A stretch of DNA of 10,020 nt from NCBI GenBank assembly GCA_028565635.1, contig JAOXYB010069078.1, positions 1-10,020 on the forward strand, in the 5' to 3' direction. The position numbers were made by a program, and so were the translations under genes. This document shows positions 1-6,719 of the stretch, piece by piece. This stretch comes from Phoronis ovalis. Taxonomy: Eukaryota; Phoronida; Phoronidae. Under the pieces are notes generated by a model. The model had not been told where the DNA came from. It was given only the letters and a program-made list of their open reading frames with translations, and did no database searches. Position 1 is the first letter of the stretch. Every line of letters begins with the position of its first letter.

Positions 1-206
1 TTTAGTTTGAATTTAGTGTAACATATTTGATAAAAAGATTGTATTTGATAGTCTGGATTAACATGCTGTTTCAATCTGCACCACAAGGCTTTCATACTTT
101 TTTTGTTTTGTTTACCTAATAGCCATTTATGACACTTTTGTAGTAGAATTAAAAGCTTTTAGAAGTGACATCCAACTTAATGGCACTGAACTAATATCAT
201 ACTAGC

Positions 207-398
207 CTGTTCATATGTATGGACTTCATCATTAAACAACATTGTGCAGTAGTCTTCACAGTTTTCTGGTACTGACAAGCCTTCTAGTAAAATCTCGGTC
301 TCTGTGGAAGTCAACAATTCAACACTGTACAACATTACGATAGCGAAAATTTCTCGAGCACGTTCATGTATATCGGTGGGAAGAAGCTCCATAGGATT
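207..398 (-). CDS. UBR1/UBR2: UBR exon 5, linker and start of ClpS-like domain
   Basis: Sixty-four codons from [20 protein letters not shown] to [14 protein letters not shown]. The acceptor is [19 protein letters not shown] is the near-invariant opening of the ClpS-like domain. No GT donor follows: the base text after CAG is GCTAGT, and reading on gives only nine more unrelated residues before a stop. I therefore end the exon at CAG and propose a GC donor. No further exon is recognisable in 1-206, which I take as the beginning of intron 5. Confidence 0.88.
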
Positions 399-3300
399 CT
401 GAAGAAATACGAAATACATGTGACAGGTTAGGAAAGGATAGCGTCGAGTTTTGAAGCAAGGCAAGTACTATCATTGGCTGAAACTGGTACCACAGGGTGG
501 ACAATATTGATTATTTTTAGTTTCAAACATATCACACCTTTTAAAATAGTTACAAATACTAGTTTTGCATAAAACTTTAGATTTAAAAATCTGTCATGAA
601 CATCTAATTACTCACTATCCTTTTAAAGGAAAATAATATTTTGCTTAACCTTGTCTTCTTGAGGCATATCATCCTTCCTCTTATGTATTTCACAAAAAGG
701 GTCTGTCCTCCACGCTTCAACATCTCCACAATCACAGTATCCTCCACCACCTGAAGTACTCATCTACAATCAGAGAACAGTACATCATTTAGTATACAAA
801 ACATAATTAGTTATTCTTTCCAGTAGTTATTTGAGAAAGCATAGTTACAACTAGTCTGATTTATACACTCAATAATGTCAATGGAAATGAATGCACCTTT
901 CATTTTCAAAAAAAAAAAATTATTATTAAAACATATGAAACTTAAATACTGAACGTTAGGTTTTCCAATCTAACCTTATATCTGTGTGTCTTGTGACTAC
1001 TTTTCTCAAAACATTCAATGCACAGCACACAAGTAGGATCAACAGCACAATCTCTGCAGGAATATGTAGGTTCTCCCATCTTGAAAACTCTACCACAAAG
1101 CTGAGGAGGCTTATTCTGCTCCTTTAGCTGCTCAAAGACATTGTCTGGGTCTCCATTACATAAAAGCACCTACAATTTCAATACATTAACACTTCTTAGA
1201 TAAAACTGTATTTCAAACCAATACCAATGCGATTATTATTTTTATACAAAACTTTCTGATACATCATCTCGAGCCAAGAAGCAAACTATTTTCCACTGTT
1301 ATATCATGTACAAAATAAATTAAACTTAGACTTTTATTTGTGACAGCAAGTCATTTCAAAAGTGATACTAATGAAAATTCATCTGCTAACTTAAAAAAAT
1401 ACGTAAACTTCTATACAATCTATTCAATTTTAAGCAACTGATTCATCTTCGAAAAAATTAATATGTTATTCACACCTCCATTGGTTTAAAGAGGCATTTC
1501 TTGGCTCTTCTTTCCTCTGCTGCTGAATCGCGACATGGAACTTGATAAATTTCAGGGACATACTGACTCCAGAGCTTGTACAAGGCATTCTTTAAATGAC
1601 CTTGTTTAAAGGCATCTACAAGCTCCTAAATTTTAAAAGAAATTAGTATTATGTCACACCATAAAGATAGCCTGGTATAAATATACACTTATTATTACAG
1701 TAAATTTCACGGGCACTTTGCCCATTACTATATGAATGACAATGACACCTCAAAAGACAAATTGCTGTCCACAGGAGGACAGTCAAACGTTTTAGTTAGA
1801 TAACAGCAATAAACAGTAATTAGTCAACAAAGAAGGCATTTGGCAGGAATGCACGGTGCTAGAAAGACTGTAAGAGAAGAATTACGTATATACAGTGTGG
1901 TTAACTAGTCAAGGAGACCTCATACATTTCTAGAACCTGGCATTCAAAACAACATATAATTAGTTACCTTTCCCTCTATAATAAACAGTCATTCATGAAT
2001 TAATTTGATCTCCAAAACCGTTTAATCAAATAATAGTGCATCCTGTTGTCATAAGAAAGTAAAAATCAGGCTTTTTTAACATCGTCCAAACAGTGCAATG
2101 CGAACCCATAAATAGTATGGACAAATTTAACATACTTTAGCAAAGCATCAACTACAGTGGTCTGATTTTTCAAAAGCTTGGGTTCAAAAATGATTCTTCG
2201 ACTGTTAATTAGAGTCATAGCTGCATCCTAGAGACTCTACGGGCTGCAGCTATGACACAGAACAAACAGCATAATACTTAAAGTACAAGAATTGGACTAG
2301 TCCTGCATACATGACCCTACTAAGACAACTTATAGGTTGTCCTTAGGGTCATGGACAGTTCCTACTTCAGACTGGCCTAATTTCCACTAGCCTTCATGCA
2401 TGTGCAAAACCATAATATCATGCAATGGATTCTGACCTTCGAGAGGGCACTTTGAATTTTATGCTAATCTACTGTGGAAGCTTTGATAAAAGTTAATTAC
2501 ATATGATTATATAAGAAGCAGAAGACAAGGAAAAGACAGAAGCAAGAATTAAGCTAGTAAGAGTTTTCAAACTTCATCCCCTCCGAGATAGCTGTCCATG
2601 ACCCTACTAAAGGTGTAGGCTGTAATAGTAGGGTTATGCGTATAGGACTAGAATTGGACTAGCACAGTGCCAGTGGCCTTGCTTACTTGTTGGCAATGAA
2701 ACAGACCTGGTTTCATGACATTTGTGCCATGCGTCTTCCTGATCTGACATGTGAGGCTTGCCGAATAGTCCTGGATTTTTGACAGCCATTTAGATATACA
2801 CAGAAAGTAACCTACATGAACAGATGGCGCTTTTTACAAATTTAATAAACACGATAAAAAATTTCATACACCAATGCTCCGATGGTGTTAGTTTGCTATT
2901 ATCAAGTGAAAAATGTTTATATCTTGAATTTTAACTCAATATATATTGGATATATGAAGTGACTTTAATGGTGGCTCTTTGGAAAGTGAATTCACTTTCT
3001 TACTATCTGACTTGTTTACACGCATAGACTTGTACTTTCTTTACTTGATAATAACAAACTAAGATCATCAGAGTATTGCTTTCTGAAAATTGCCATCGTA
3101 CTGGCGAGTTATTGTTAATTCAAAAAGGGAATAGATATTGGGTTTATTGTTAGGACCAGGCAGAATAAAATTAAATTGAGAGAGTTAGCTGTCGTAATTT
3201 TCGTGCGCATACTGGCACGGGAGTATCAAATGGTTTTTTGAAGTAGTCGAAGTTGAATTTCGATAGACAGAGACTAAAGAATATCCAGAGGCAGAGGATG

Positions 3301-3672
3301 ATAAATGAACTCAGAGTCAGATGGTAGGAATTACACATTTTTCGAAGGATTAAATTGTGGGGTCATTTGCCGTGAATTGAATAGCAGATAGTCCAGGACT
3401 GTTTGGCAAGCCCCACATGTCAGATTATTAAGAGTCTTAGCACGAACATCATGAAACCAGGACAAGCAATGCCAACGACAATAATTGCAGAATGCAACAG
3501 CTGTCAAGATTACGACAAAAGTGATATATTCTAAATTTTAAATCTGTTAACAAAAGCCCAATTAAGATTAGCTTGCATTCAGTCGAATATTCTTCGTTTA
3601 AGTTACCTGGTTAATTCTTTTAGCGTCAAATTCCTGAACTGTCGCAGTATCCGCAGACACTGTCGACGCCAT
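207..3672 (-). CDS. UBR1/UBR2: UBR1/UBR2-type E3 ubiquitin ligase (N-recognin), 5' part, five exons
   Basis: Recognises destabilising N-terminal residues and ubiquitinates the protein (N-degron pathway; RING E3 in cytosol and nucleus). Coding joins on the minus strand are 3672-3607, 1625-1476, 1169-975, 763-650 and 398-207: 717 bases, 239 codons, no internal stop. Residues about 97-164 form a full UBR box: Cys97, 110, 113, 119, 122, 125, His131, His134, Cys147, Cys149, Cys161 and His164 fit the zinc ligands, and Asp116, Asp148 and Asp151 match the acidic pocket that binds the N-terminal basic residue. The last exon ends in NDEVHTYEQ, the typical beginning of the ClpS-like domain for bulky hydrophobic N-termini. 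Family members run to about 1,750-1,800 residues, so most of the gene, including the RING, lies off the left edge. The wording [19 protein letters not shown] and SGGGG resembles UBR2 slightly more than UBR1, but an invertebrate may have a single orthologue. All exon joins are phase 0. Confidence 0.95.
650..763 (-). CDS. UBR1/UBR2: UBR exon 4, second half of UBR box
   Basis: Thirty-eight codons, [18 protein letters not shown] then TDPFCEIHK and the linker DDMPQEDK. The CDCGD motif carries two zinc cysteines and two acidic residues of the N-degron pocket. The aromatic residue before it is Tyr where vertebrate UBR1/2 have Phe. The exon lies between a TTGTAG acceptor and an AAG|GTTAAG donor, and is too short to appear as a stand-alone reading frame. 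Intron 4 is 399-649 (251 bases). Confidence 0.95.
908..919. repeat. Poly-A tract, 12 bases, in UBR intron 3
   Basis: A mononucleotide run of 12 A on the plus strand, which is a T-rich run in the sense of the UBR gene. It lies well upstream of the exon 4 acceptor. Probably simple sequence without function. Confidence 0.9.
975..1169 (-). CDS. UBR1/UBR2: UBR exon 3, first half of UBR box
   Basis: Sixty-five codons from [10 protein letters not shown] to KTHRYK. It holds the core [20 protein letters not shown] plus the PTCVLC and ECF cysteines and the two histidines of the zinc cluster. The acceptor is TTGTAG and the donor AAG|GTTAGA. The exon opens with GTG (Val) straight after the acceptor, so it is not a separate start. 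Intron 3 is 764-974 (211 bases). Confidence 0.95.
1476..1625 (-). CDS. UBR1/UBR2: UBR exon 2
   Basis: Fifty codons beginning [19 protein letters not shown] and ending KKCLFKPME. It sits between a TTTAG acceptor and a GAG|GTGTGA donor, both in phase 0. The pattern YVPEIY followed later by PME is the segment that precedes the UBR box in UBR1/UBR2 proteins, which ties this exon to the family. Intron 2 (1170-1475) is 306 bases. Confidence 0.9.
2214..2256. repeat. Perfect 12-base inverted repeat with a nested palindrome in the loop
   Basis: The left arm GTCATAGCTGCA (2214-2225) is the exact reverse complement of the right arm at 2245-2256. The 19-base loop contains TAGAGACTCTA (2229-2239), itself a perfect palindrome around a central A. 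A structure of this kind can form a cruciform or an RNA hairpin in the UBR pre-mRNA. Function unknown. Confidence 0.85.
2297..2651. repeat. Foldback element: about 60-base inverted arms, each containing its own hairpin
   Basis: The arms are 2297-2358 and 2592-2651 around a 233-base spacer. Their outer ends (CTAGTCCT...) and inner ends (GGGTCATGGACAG) match in inverted orientation. Within arm 1, CATGACCCTA (2310-2319) pairs with TAGGGTCATG (2344-2353). Within arm 2, CATGACCCTACTA (2597-2609) pairs with 2626-2638 with one mismatch. The 12-mer GAATTGGACTAG flanks it as a direct repeat at 2289-2300 and 2651-2662, overlapping the arm tips, which resembles a target-site duplication. Best read as a MITE-like or foldback insertion. 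Confidence 0.7.
2690..2775 (+). repeat. Left copy of an 85-base inverted repeat, exon-like
   Basis: Matches the reverse complement of 3392-3475, with roughly 80 percent identity over the last 69 bases by hand alignment. Read forward, one frame gives [20 protein letters not shown] then VLDF and a stop, the counterpart of the peptide read from the other copy. The similarity stops abruptly after GTCCTGGA, as at an exon or element edge. Confidence 0.7.
3392..3475 (-). repeat. Right copy of the inverted repeat, possible saposin-like exon remnant
   Basis: On the minus strand one frame stays open for about 50 codons after a GACAG acceptor-like site at 3502. It includes [20 protein letters not shown] followed by [10 protein letters not shown]. 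The LTCxACxxVLDYLL pattern recalls the opening helix of saposin-B domains, such as those of acid sphingomyelinase-like proteins, but this is only resemblance from memory. It may be a decayed exon, a nested gene piece or part of a mobile element. Confidence 0.55.
3607..3672 (-). CDS. UBR1/UBR2: UBR exon 1, translation start
   Basis: Encodes 22 residues, [12 protein letters not shown] through AKRINQ, and ends at a CAG|GTAACT donor. The ATG has a strong animal context (A at -3, G at +4). No homology beyond the family's variable N-terminus is visible, so this exon rests on the start context, the donor and the phase-0 join to exon 2. Intron 1 after it spans 1626-3606 (1,981 bases) and is far longer than the other three complete introns. 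Confidence 0.8.
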
Positions 3673-4375
3673 TGTTGATAATTCGAACCATAAGCTTGGA
3701 TTTAGCGATAAGTTTCGTAGTTTATTAATTTTTACGAATCTTTCAGTCACCAACTATTTTTCATTTACTTATATCTTTTATAAATATAACGTAAATAAAT
3801 GAGTAAAATGTTGCAGTTTTCAATTTATAAAACGAAACAAAAGCTTAACCATCTTAGTATTTGCTGAAGCGAAGACACTTAAAGACGTCATCCGCTAACT
3901 CTGTTTCTTGGATTTTTAAATCGCGGGAAAAACGAAATCAGAAAGTTGATACTCCCACACGCGGTCACGGCGAGTCACAGGTGATACATTGCTCTCATCA
4001 CATCACATTACATTACATCGATCTCAGTTATAGCAAGGTAGGGCAGCTAGGTCGCATGGGACCCTATCAACTGATTAGCGTCATAAATCTTCCCTATAAC
4101 TATAAGTATAAAGTATCAGGTAATCATAAAATGATAAATCAGTATTACTATTAAATAGCCAAAGGGTATCGACCAGGGCCAGGGGTATCTATGTTTTTCA
4201 CCATCAGGTACAGATATGTATTAAAAGCATTTATTATATAATTAGTTTTTAATCTGATCTTTAAAATCCCGAAACCTTGGTTAAGAAACAAGTGTCACCC
4301 CCCCCCCCCCAGCTTGATAAGTATACAATTATATTAAGGCCGTTATATTAAATATGTTTTATGTGTTTTTTTTAG
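3673..4375. promoter_or_regulatory. Head-to-head intergenic region, probable bidirectional promoter
   Basis: Separates the divergent UBR and helix-hairpin-helix-like gene starts by 703 bases. It includes both 5' ends. A TATA-like TTTTATAAATA lies near 3777 but its use is unproven. An acceptor-like T-tract plus AG ends at 4375, immediately before the plus-strand ATG, so that gene may have an upstream untranslated exon. Candidate donors are CACAG|GTGATA at 3980 and GCAAG|GTAGGG near 4036. There is a short CACAT/TTACA run at about 3997-4018 and a C tract at 4298. Confidence 0.5.
4298..4310. repeat. Poly-C tract, 13 bases
   Basis: A run of 13 C in an otherwise AT-rich stretch, 65 bases before the start codon of the downstream gene. 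It is prone to length variation and sequencing error. Confidence 0.95.
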
Positions 4376-5380
4376 ATGTCTTCAAATTTATTTAACAGTA
4401 TTGACCTTGAGGAGTGGACTAACAGTTTGGACGCATATCAAACAGTGTTGAAACTAAAAGCTTCAAAAATCACTACTAGTAAAACTAGAAGTCCAAAACA
4501 GTTATTGGAACTGGATGAATGGTATCAAACAGTTTTACCTGGGGTGATAAAGAAACGAACACGTGAGTGTAATAATAAGCGTACTGATACTCAGAACTTT
4601 GCTTAAAATTATTTTTAATTTTGCCCTTGCGCATGTGTAGGATATAGCTGCATGCATAATACATAGTCCAGTGACTATAAAATGAAAGTACATGATGGAG
4701 ATGAAAGAATATTATTTTCTGATAAATTAACATTATTTATGCTATTCATTTTCATACAAGCATTAAGGCACAGAAGTCAATAACATTTCAATATATAATG
4801 TGTATTTTTTTACATACATAATAATTATATAATTATAGTTTCCCTTTCAGCCAAGATTATAACACATGATGAGTTGTGCAAGTTAATGAAGTGGAAACTA
4901 ACACGTGGTAAATTTCGTCCAAGACTCACTGAACTGGTGCAAACCAATTCTGAAGATGATGTTGTGAAAGCAAGTAAAAAGGCATTCAGTAAACTTCCGA
5001 ATGTTAAAGAAGCCATTTCTGCCTTGACTGTTTTGAAAGCAGTGGGTCCAGCAACAGCATCAGCTATTTTATCTGCTGGTAATCCAGAATCCACAGCATT
5101 TATGGCAGATGAAGCTATGCTTGCTATTCCTGGACTCCAGCCATTGCAGTATACTTTAAAGCATTATTTGATGTATAATGACAAGATTGTGGAATGTGTA
5201 AAAAGACTAAATAAAGTTGAAGCTTCAAAAACATGGACTGCACATGATGTCGAGCTAGCATTGTGGACATGCAAAACTGCTGAGCAACTTGACTATACCA
5301 GTGAACTGAGTAAAATGGGTAAAAAGAGGAAGCATGACACCAGCCAGGAAGAAAGTCAAAAGAAGAAAAAGACAAAATGA
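4376..5380 (+). CDS. Conserved uncharacterised nuclear protein with helix-hairpin-helix-like motif
   Basis: Two coding exons, 4376-4562 and 4851-5380, joined in phase 1 (C|CC gives Pro63), encode 238 residues. The donor C|GTGAGT and acceptor TTTCCCTTTCAG are strong; the intron is 288 bases. Residues 10-60 (LEEWTNSLDAY, LDEWYQTVLP) and 71-95 (KLMKWKLTRGKFRPRL, TNSEDD) match a small animal family annotated only as uncharacterised. Residues 121-139 read LTVLKAVGPATASAILSAG, close to the LPGVGPKTA hairpin of HhH DNA-repair proteins, and FMADEAM follows at 146. No catalytic Lys/Asp pair of a glycosylase can be assigned. The C-terminus (217-238) is lysine-rich, with KKRK and KKKKTK as likely nuclear signals. 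The start is the first ATG after an acceptor-like site. Inference: nuclear, possibly DNA-binding; no function should be assumed. Confidence 0.88.
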
Positions 5381-5555
5381 AGCTGAAAGATATCGATAGA
5401 GTGACAGACAAAAATGCATTATGTTACGCAGTGACTCCATGTACTGTTGTTCATAATTTGGTGCTGTTGATCGTTTCACTAACATTTTTATTGATTTAAG
5501 ACGCAATATAACTGTTTGCTGCCTAAGTAATAAAAAATTTATTAGGTAGGAGCTT
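5381..5555 (+). other. 3' UTR of the helix-hairpin-helix-like gene
   Basis: Follows the TGA stop and runs to a probable cleavage site 15-25 bases beyond AATAAA. A GT-rich stretch (TATGGTGTTTGTTG) lies downstream, as expected for cleavage factor binding. The exact end is an estimate. Confidence 0.55.
5529..5534 (+). terminator. Polyadenylation signal AATAAA
   Basis: A canonical AATAAA hexamer 149 bases after the stop codon of the plus-strand gene, followed within 40 bases by GT-rich sequence. Its position and downstream context make it the likely 3' end signal. Confidence 0.7.
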
Positions 5556-5983
5556 TGTTATGGTGTTTGTTGTAAACACTTTCTGTATATATCAATATCA
5601 ATTTATAGGCAGCTTTGATATCGAGTTTCCAAACTTTTTTTGGTATAAACAAAGAGCACTTTTATATAAACAAATAGCAGCTTTAATTCTGTGGCGAATA
5701 TTAATTAATTGCTCAAGGAAATAGAAGTTTTGGAAATAAAAATATTGAACCAAAAGACGAATAGTAATAATAATAATTGAATTTTCAATTGTGACATGTA
5801 TTATTAAAGTAATAGGCAGATATGTTTGTTCAAACAGCGAAGTTTGTTGATTGTCAACATTAGTGTGAATATTGTGACTGCTTGTAAGCAACATAGTTAT
5901 TTTTAAGTAAAAACTGACAACCAATTTCAAGAGTGAAATCAAGGCTGTCAGACACTTTTTCAAAAGGCGGGTGCGAGAGAAAA
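5556..5983. other. Gene-free AT-rich spacer
   Basis: No supported gene. The long open frame on the minus strand is low-complexity, hydrophobic and AT-driven. An ATA/AAT triplet run lies near 5763-5777. Positions 5851-5878 weakly resemble 9859-9880 (TTGTCAACAT... TGTGAC), perhaps an upstream part of the repeat that follows. Confidence 0.5.
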
Positions 5984-6091
5984 ATATTAGTTCAGTAATC
6001 GAAAAAGGTCACTGAAACGTCTCTGTGCTGCCAGAAAAAATAGACAAGCAAAAAAAAAGGTAATTTCCACTCCTATTGCAACAATACGCCC
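5984..6091 (+). repeat. Dispersed repeat copy A, of apparent protein-coding origin
   Basis: Shares about 90-100 bases, same orientation, with 9900-9997. One frame encodes KY, a stop, then FSNRKRSLKRLCAARKNRQA followed by KKKVISTPIATIRP and stays open to about 6177. The family is not recognised. The peptide is highly basic. The frame-preserving difference from copy B suggests both come from a coding repeat or mobile element. Confidence 0.75.
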
Positions 6092-6160
6092 AGTTTCTGT
6101 TCCAAAGGGGGGGTGTCGTATCGTATATATACTAGGCATGTTTTTTTCATTTCGCTCTAA

Positions 6161-6224
6161 ACCATAAACGTAGGGGGATTTTAAACCCCCCTGCCCCCTA
6201 TATGAAACACTATACGTTTGCGGT
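6161..6224. repeat. G/C-rich nested hairpin
   Basis: Outer arms 6161-6172 and 6213-6224 pair at 10 of 12 bases (ACCATAAACGTA versus TACGTTTGCGGT). Inside, TAGGGGG (6171-6177) can pair either with CCCCCTA (6194-6200) or with the nearer CCCCCCT (6186-6192), giving two alternative folds. It lies directly downstream of repeat copy A and may belong to the same element. Confidence 0.7.
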
Positions 6225-6274
6225 CATTGCAATAACTTTTGAGATGATCCCTAAGCTTGGTCGGATATCTAGCA

Positions 6275-6711
6275 TAGAAAACAAATATTCTCACTAGATG
6301 TCGCCAAAAATCATTAGGGAATAGTTTGAAGAGCTTTAGGCACAAGGGACAATGTCAAAACGTACGAAATATGCAGAATCACTATGATGATTATCACAGT
6401 TTTTCTATGTGAGCTGGGAATTTCTTTTCCACAATATTTAGGAAGTGTAAATATGTTTGATTATTTTTTTTCCTTGTGAAGTTTCAAAATATTATTTATA
6501 TCTTGTTTGGTATAATCTGATAGTTTGCTTTTCAGCGGCAAGCTTCTTGCCACTCTTTGGGAGTGTCTTTAGTAAAGTTCATGTTACGCACGTGCCAGAC
6601 AACAGATTCTTTGCATGGGTAGTGGTACCTCTCAATTGATATGCAAATTACCATCGTTTTTCTCGAGTGTAGAGCGATTGCGACGACATCTGGTGAGATA
6701 CTAGTTTTCTA
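6275..6711. mobile_element. MITE-like element with terminal inverted repeats, 437 bases
   Basis: The left end TAGAAAACAAATATTCTCAC (continuing AGATGTCG) matches the reverse complement of the right end, TAGAAAACTAGTATCTCACC (continuing AGATGTCG), with a few mismatches and a one-base gap over about 30 bases. No transposase is seen inside and no clear target-site duplication is visible, so the exact ends are uncertain. The interior contains the palindrome cluster at 6537-6595. Confidence 0.6.
6537..6595. repeat. Row of four short palindromes
   Basis: Consecutive perfect inverted repeats: GGCAAG-CTT-CTTGCC (6537-6551), CACTC-TTTGG-GAGTG (6551-6565), CTTTA-G-TAAAG (6567-6577) and GCACGTGC (6588-6595, containing an E-box CACGTG). 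They sit inside the MITE-like element. No function can be assigned. Confidence 0.8.
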
Positions 6712-6719
6712 GGTTGATT

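Larger units (their letters stand above)
1626..3606 (-). other. UBR intron 1, long and rich in inverted repeats
   Basis: A 1,981-base intron between exons 1 and 2 with GT...AG ends on the minus strand. It contains at least four separate inverted-repeat structures (listed individually) and no supported gene. Stretches 1630-2200 and 2780-3380 show no recognisable feature beyond AT-rich text and a short hairpin at 1765-1782 (CTGTCC / GGACAG around six bases). Confidence 0.75.

Noticed and set aside
1-206. Search for the next UBR exon
   Set aside because: No frame on the minus strand continues the ClpS-like domain; read as intron.
3678-3695. TTCGAACC resembling a tRNA T-loop
   Set aside because: No acceptor or anticodon stems could be formed around it.
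3861-4154. 97-codon plus-strand open frame in the intergenic region
   Set aside because: It starts at a TTG, has a mixed low-information composition, overlaps the likely promoter and has no recognisable family.
4821-4836. 16-base perfect palindrome ATAATTATATAATTAT
   Set aside because: Simple AT sequence within the intron; expected by chance in such composition.
4825-5506. Minus-strand open frames opposite the helix-hairpin-helix-like gene
   Set aside because: These are antisense shadows of the well-supported plus-strand exon.
5598-5963. 121-codon minus-strand open frame
   Set aside because: Composition is driven by AT-rich DNA (Ile, Leu, Phe, Tyr, Thr), with no motif and no splice or promoter context.
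6457-6639. 60-codon plus-strand open frame with a hydrophobic start
   Set aside because: It lies inside the terminal-inverted-repeat element and is built partly from its palindromes; no homology recognised.
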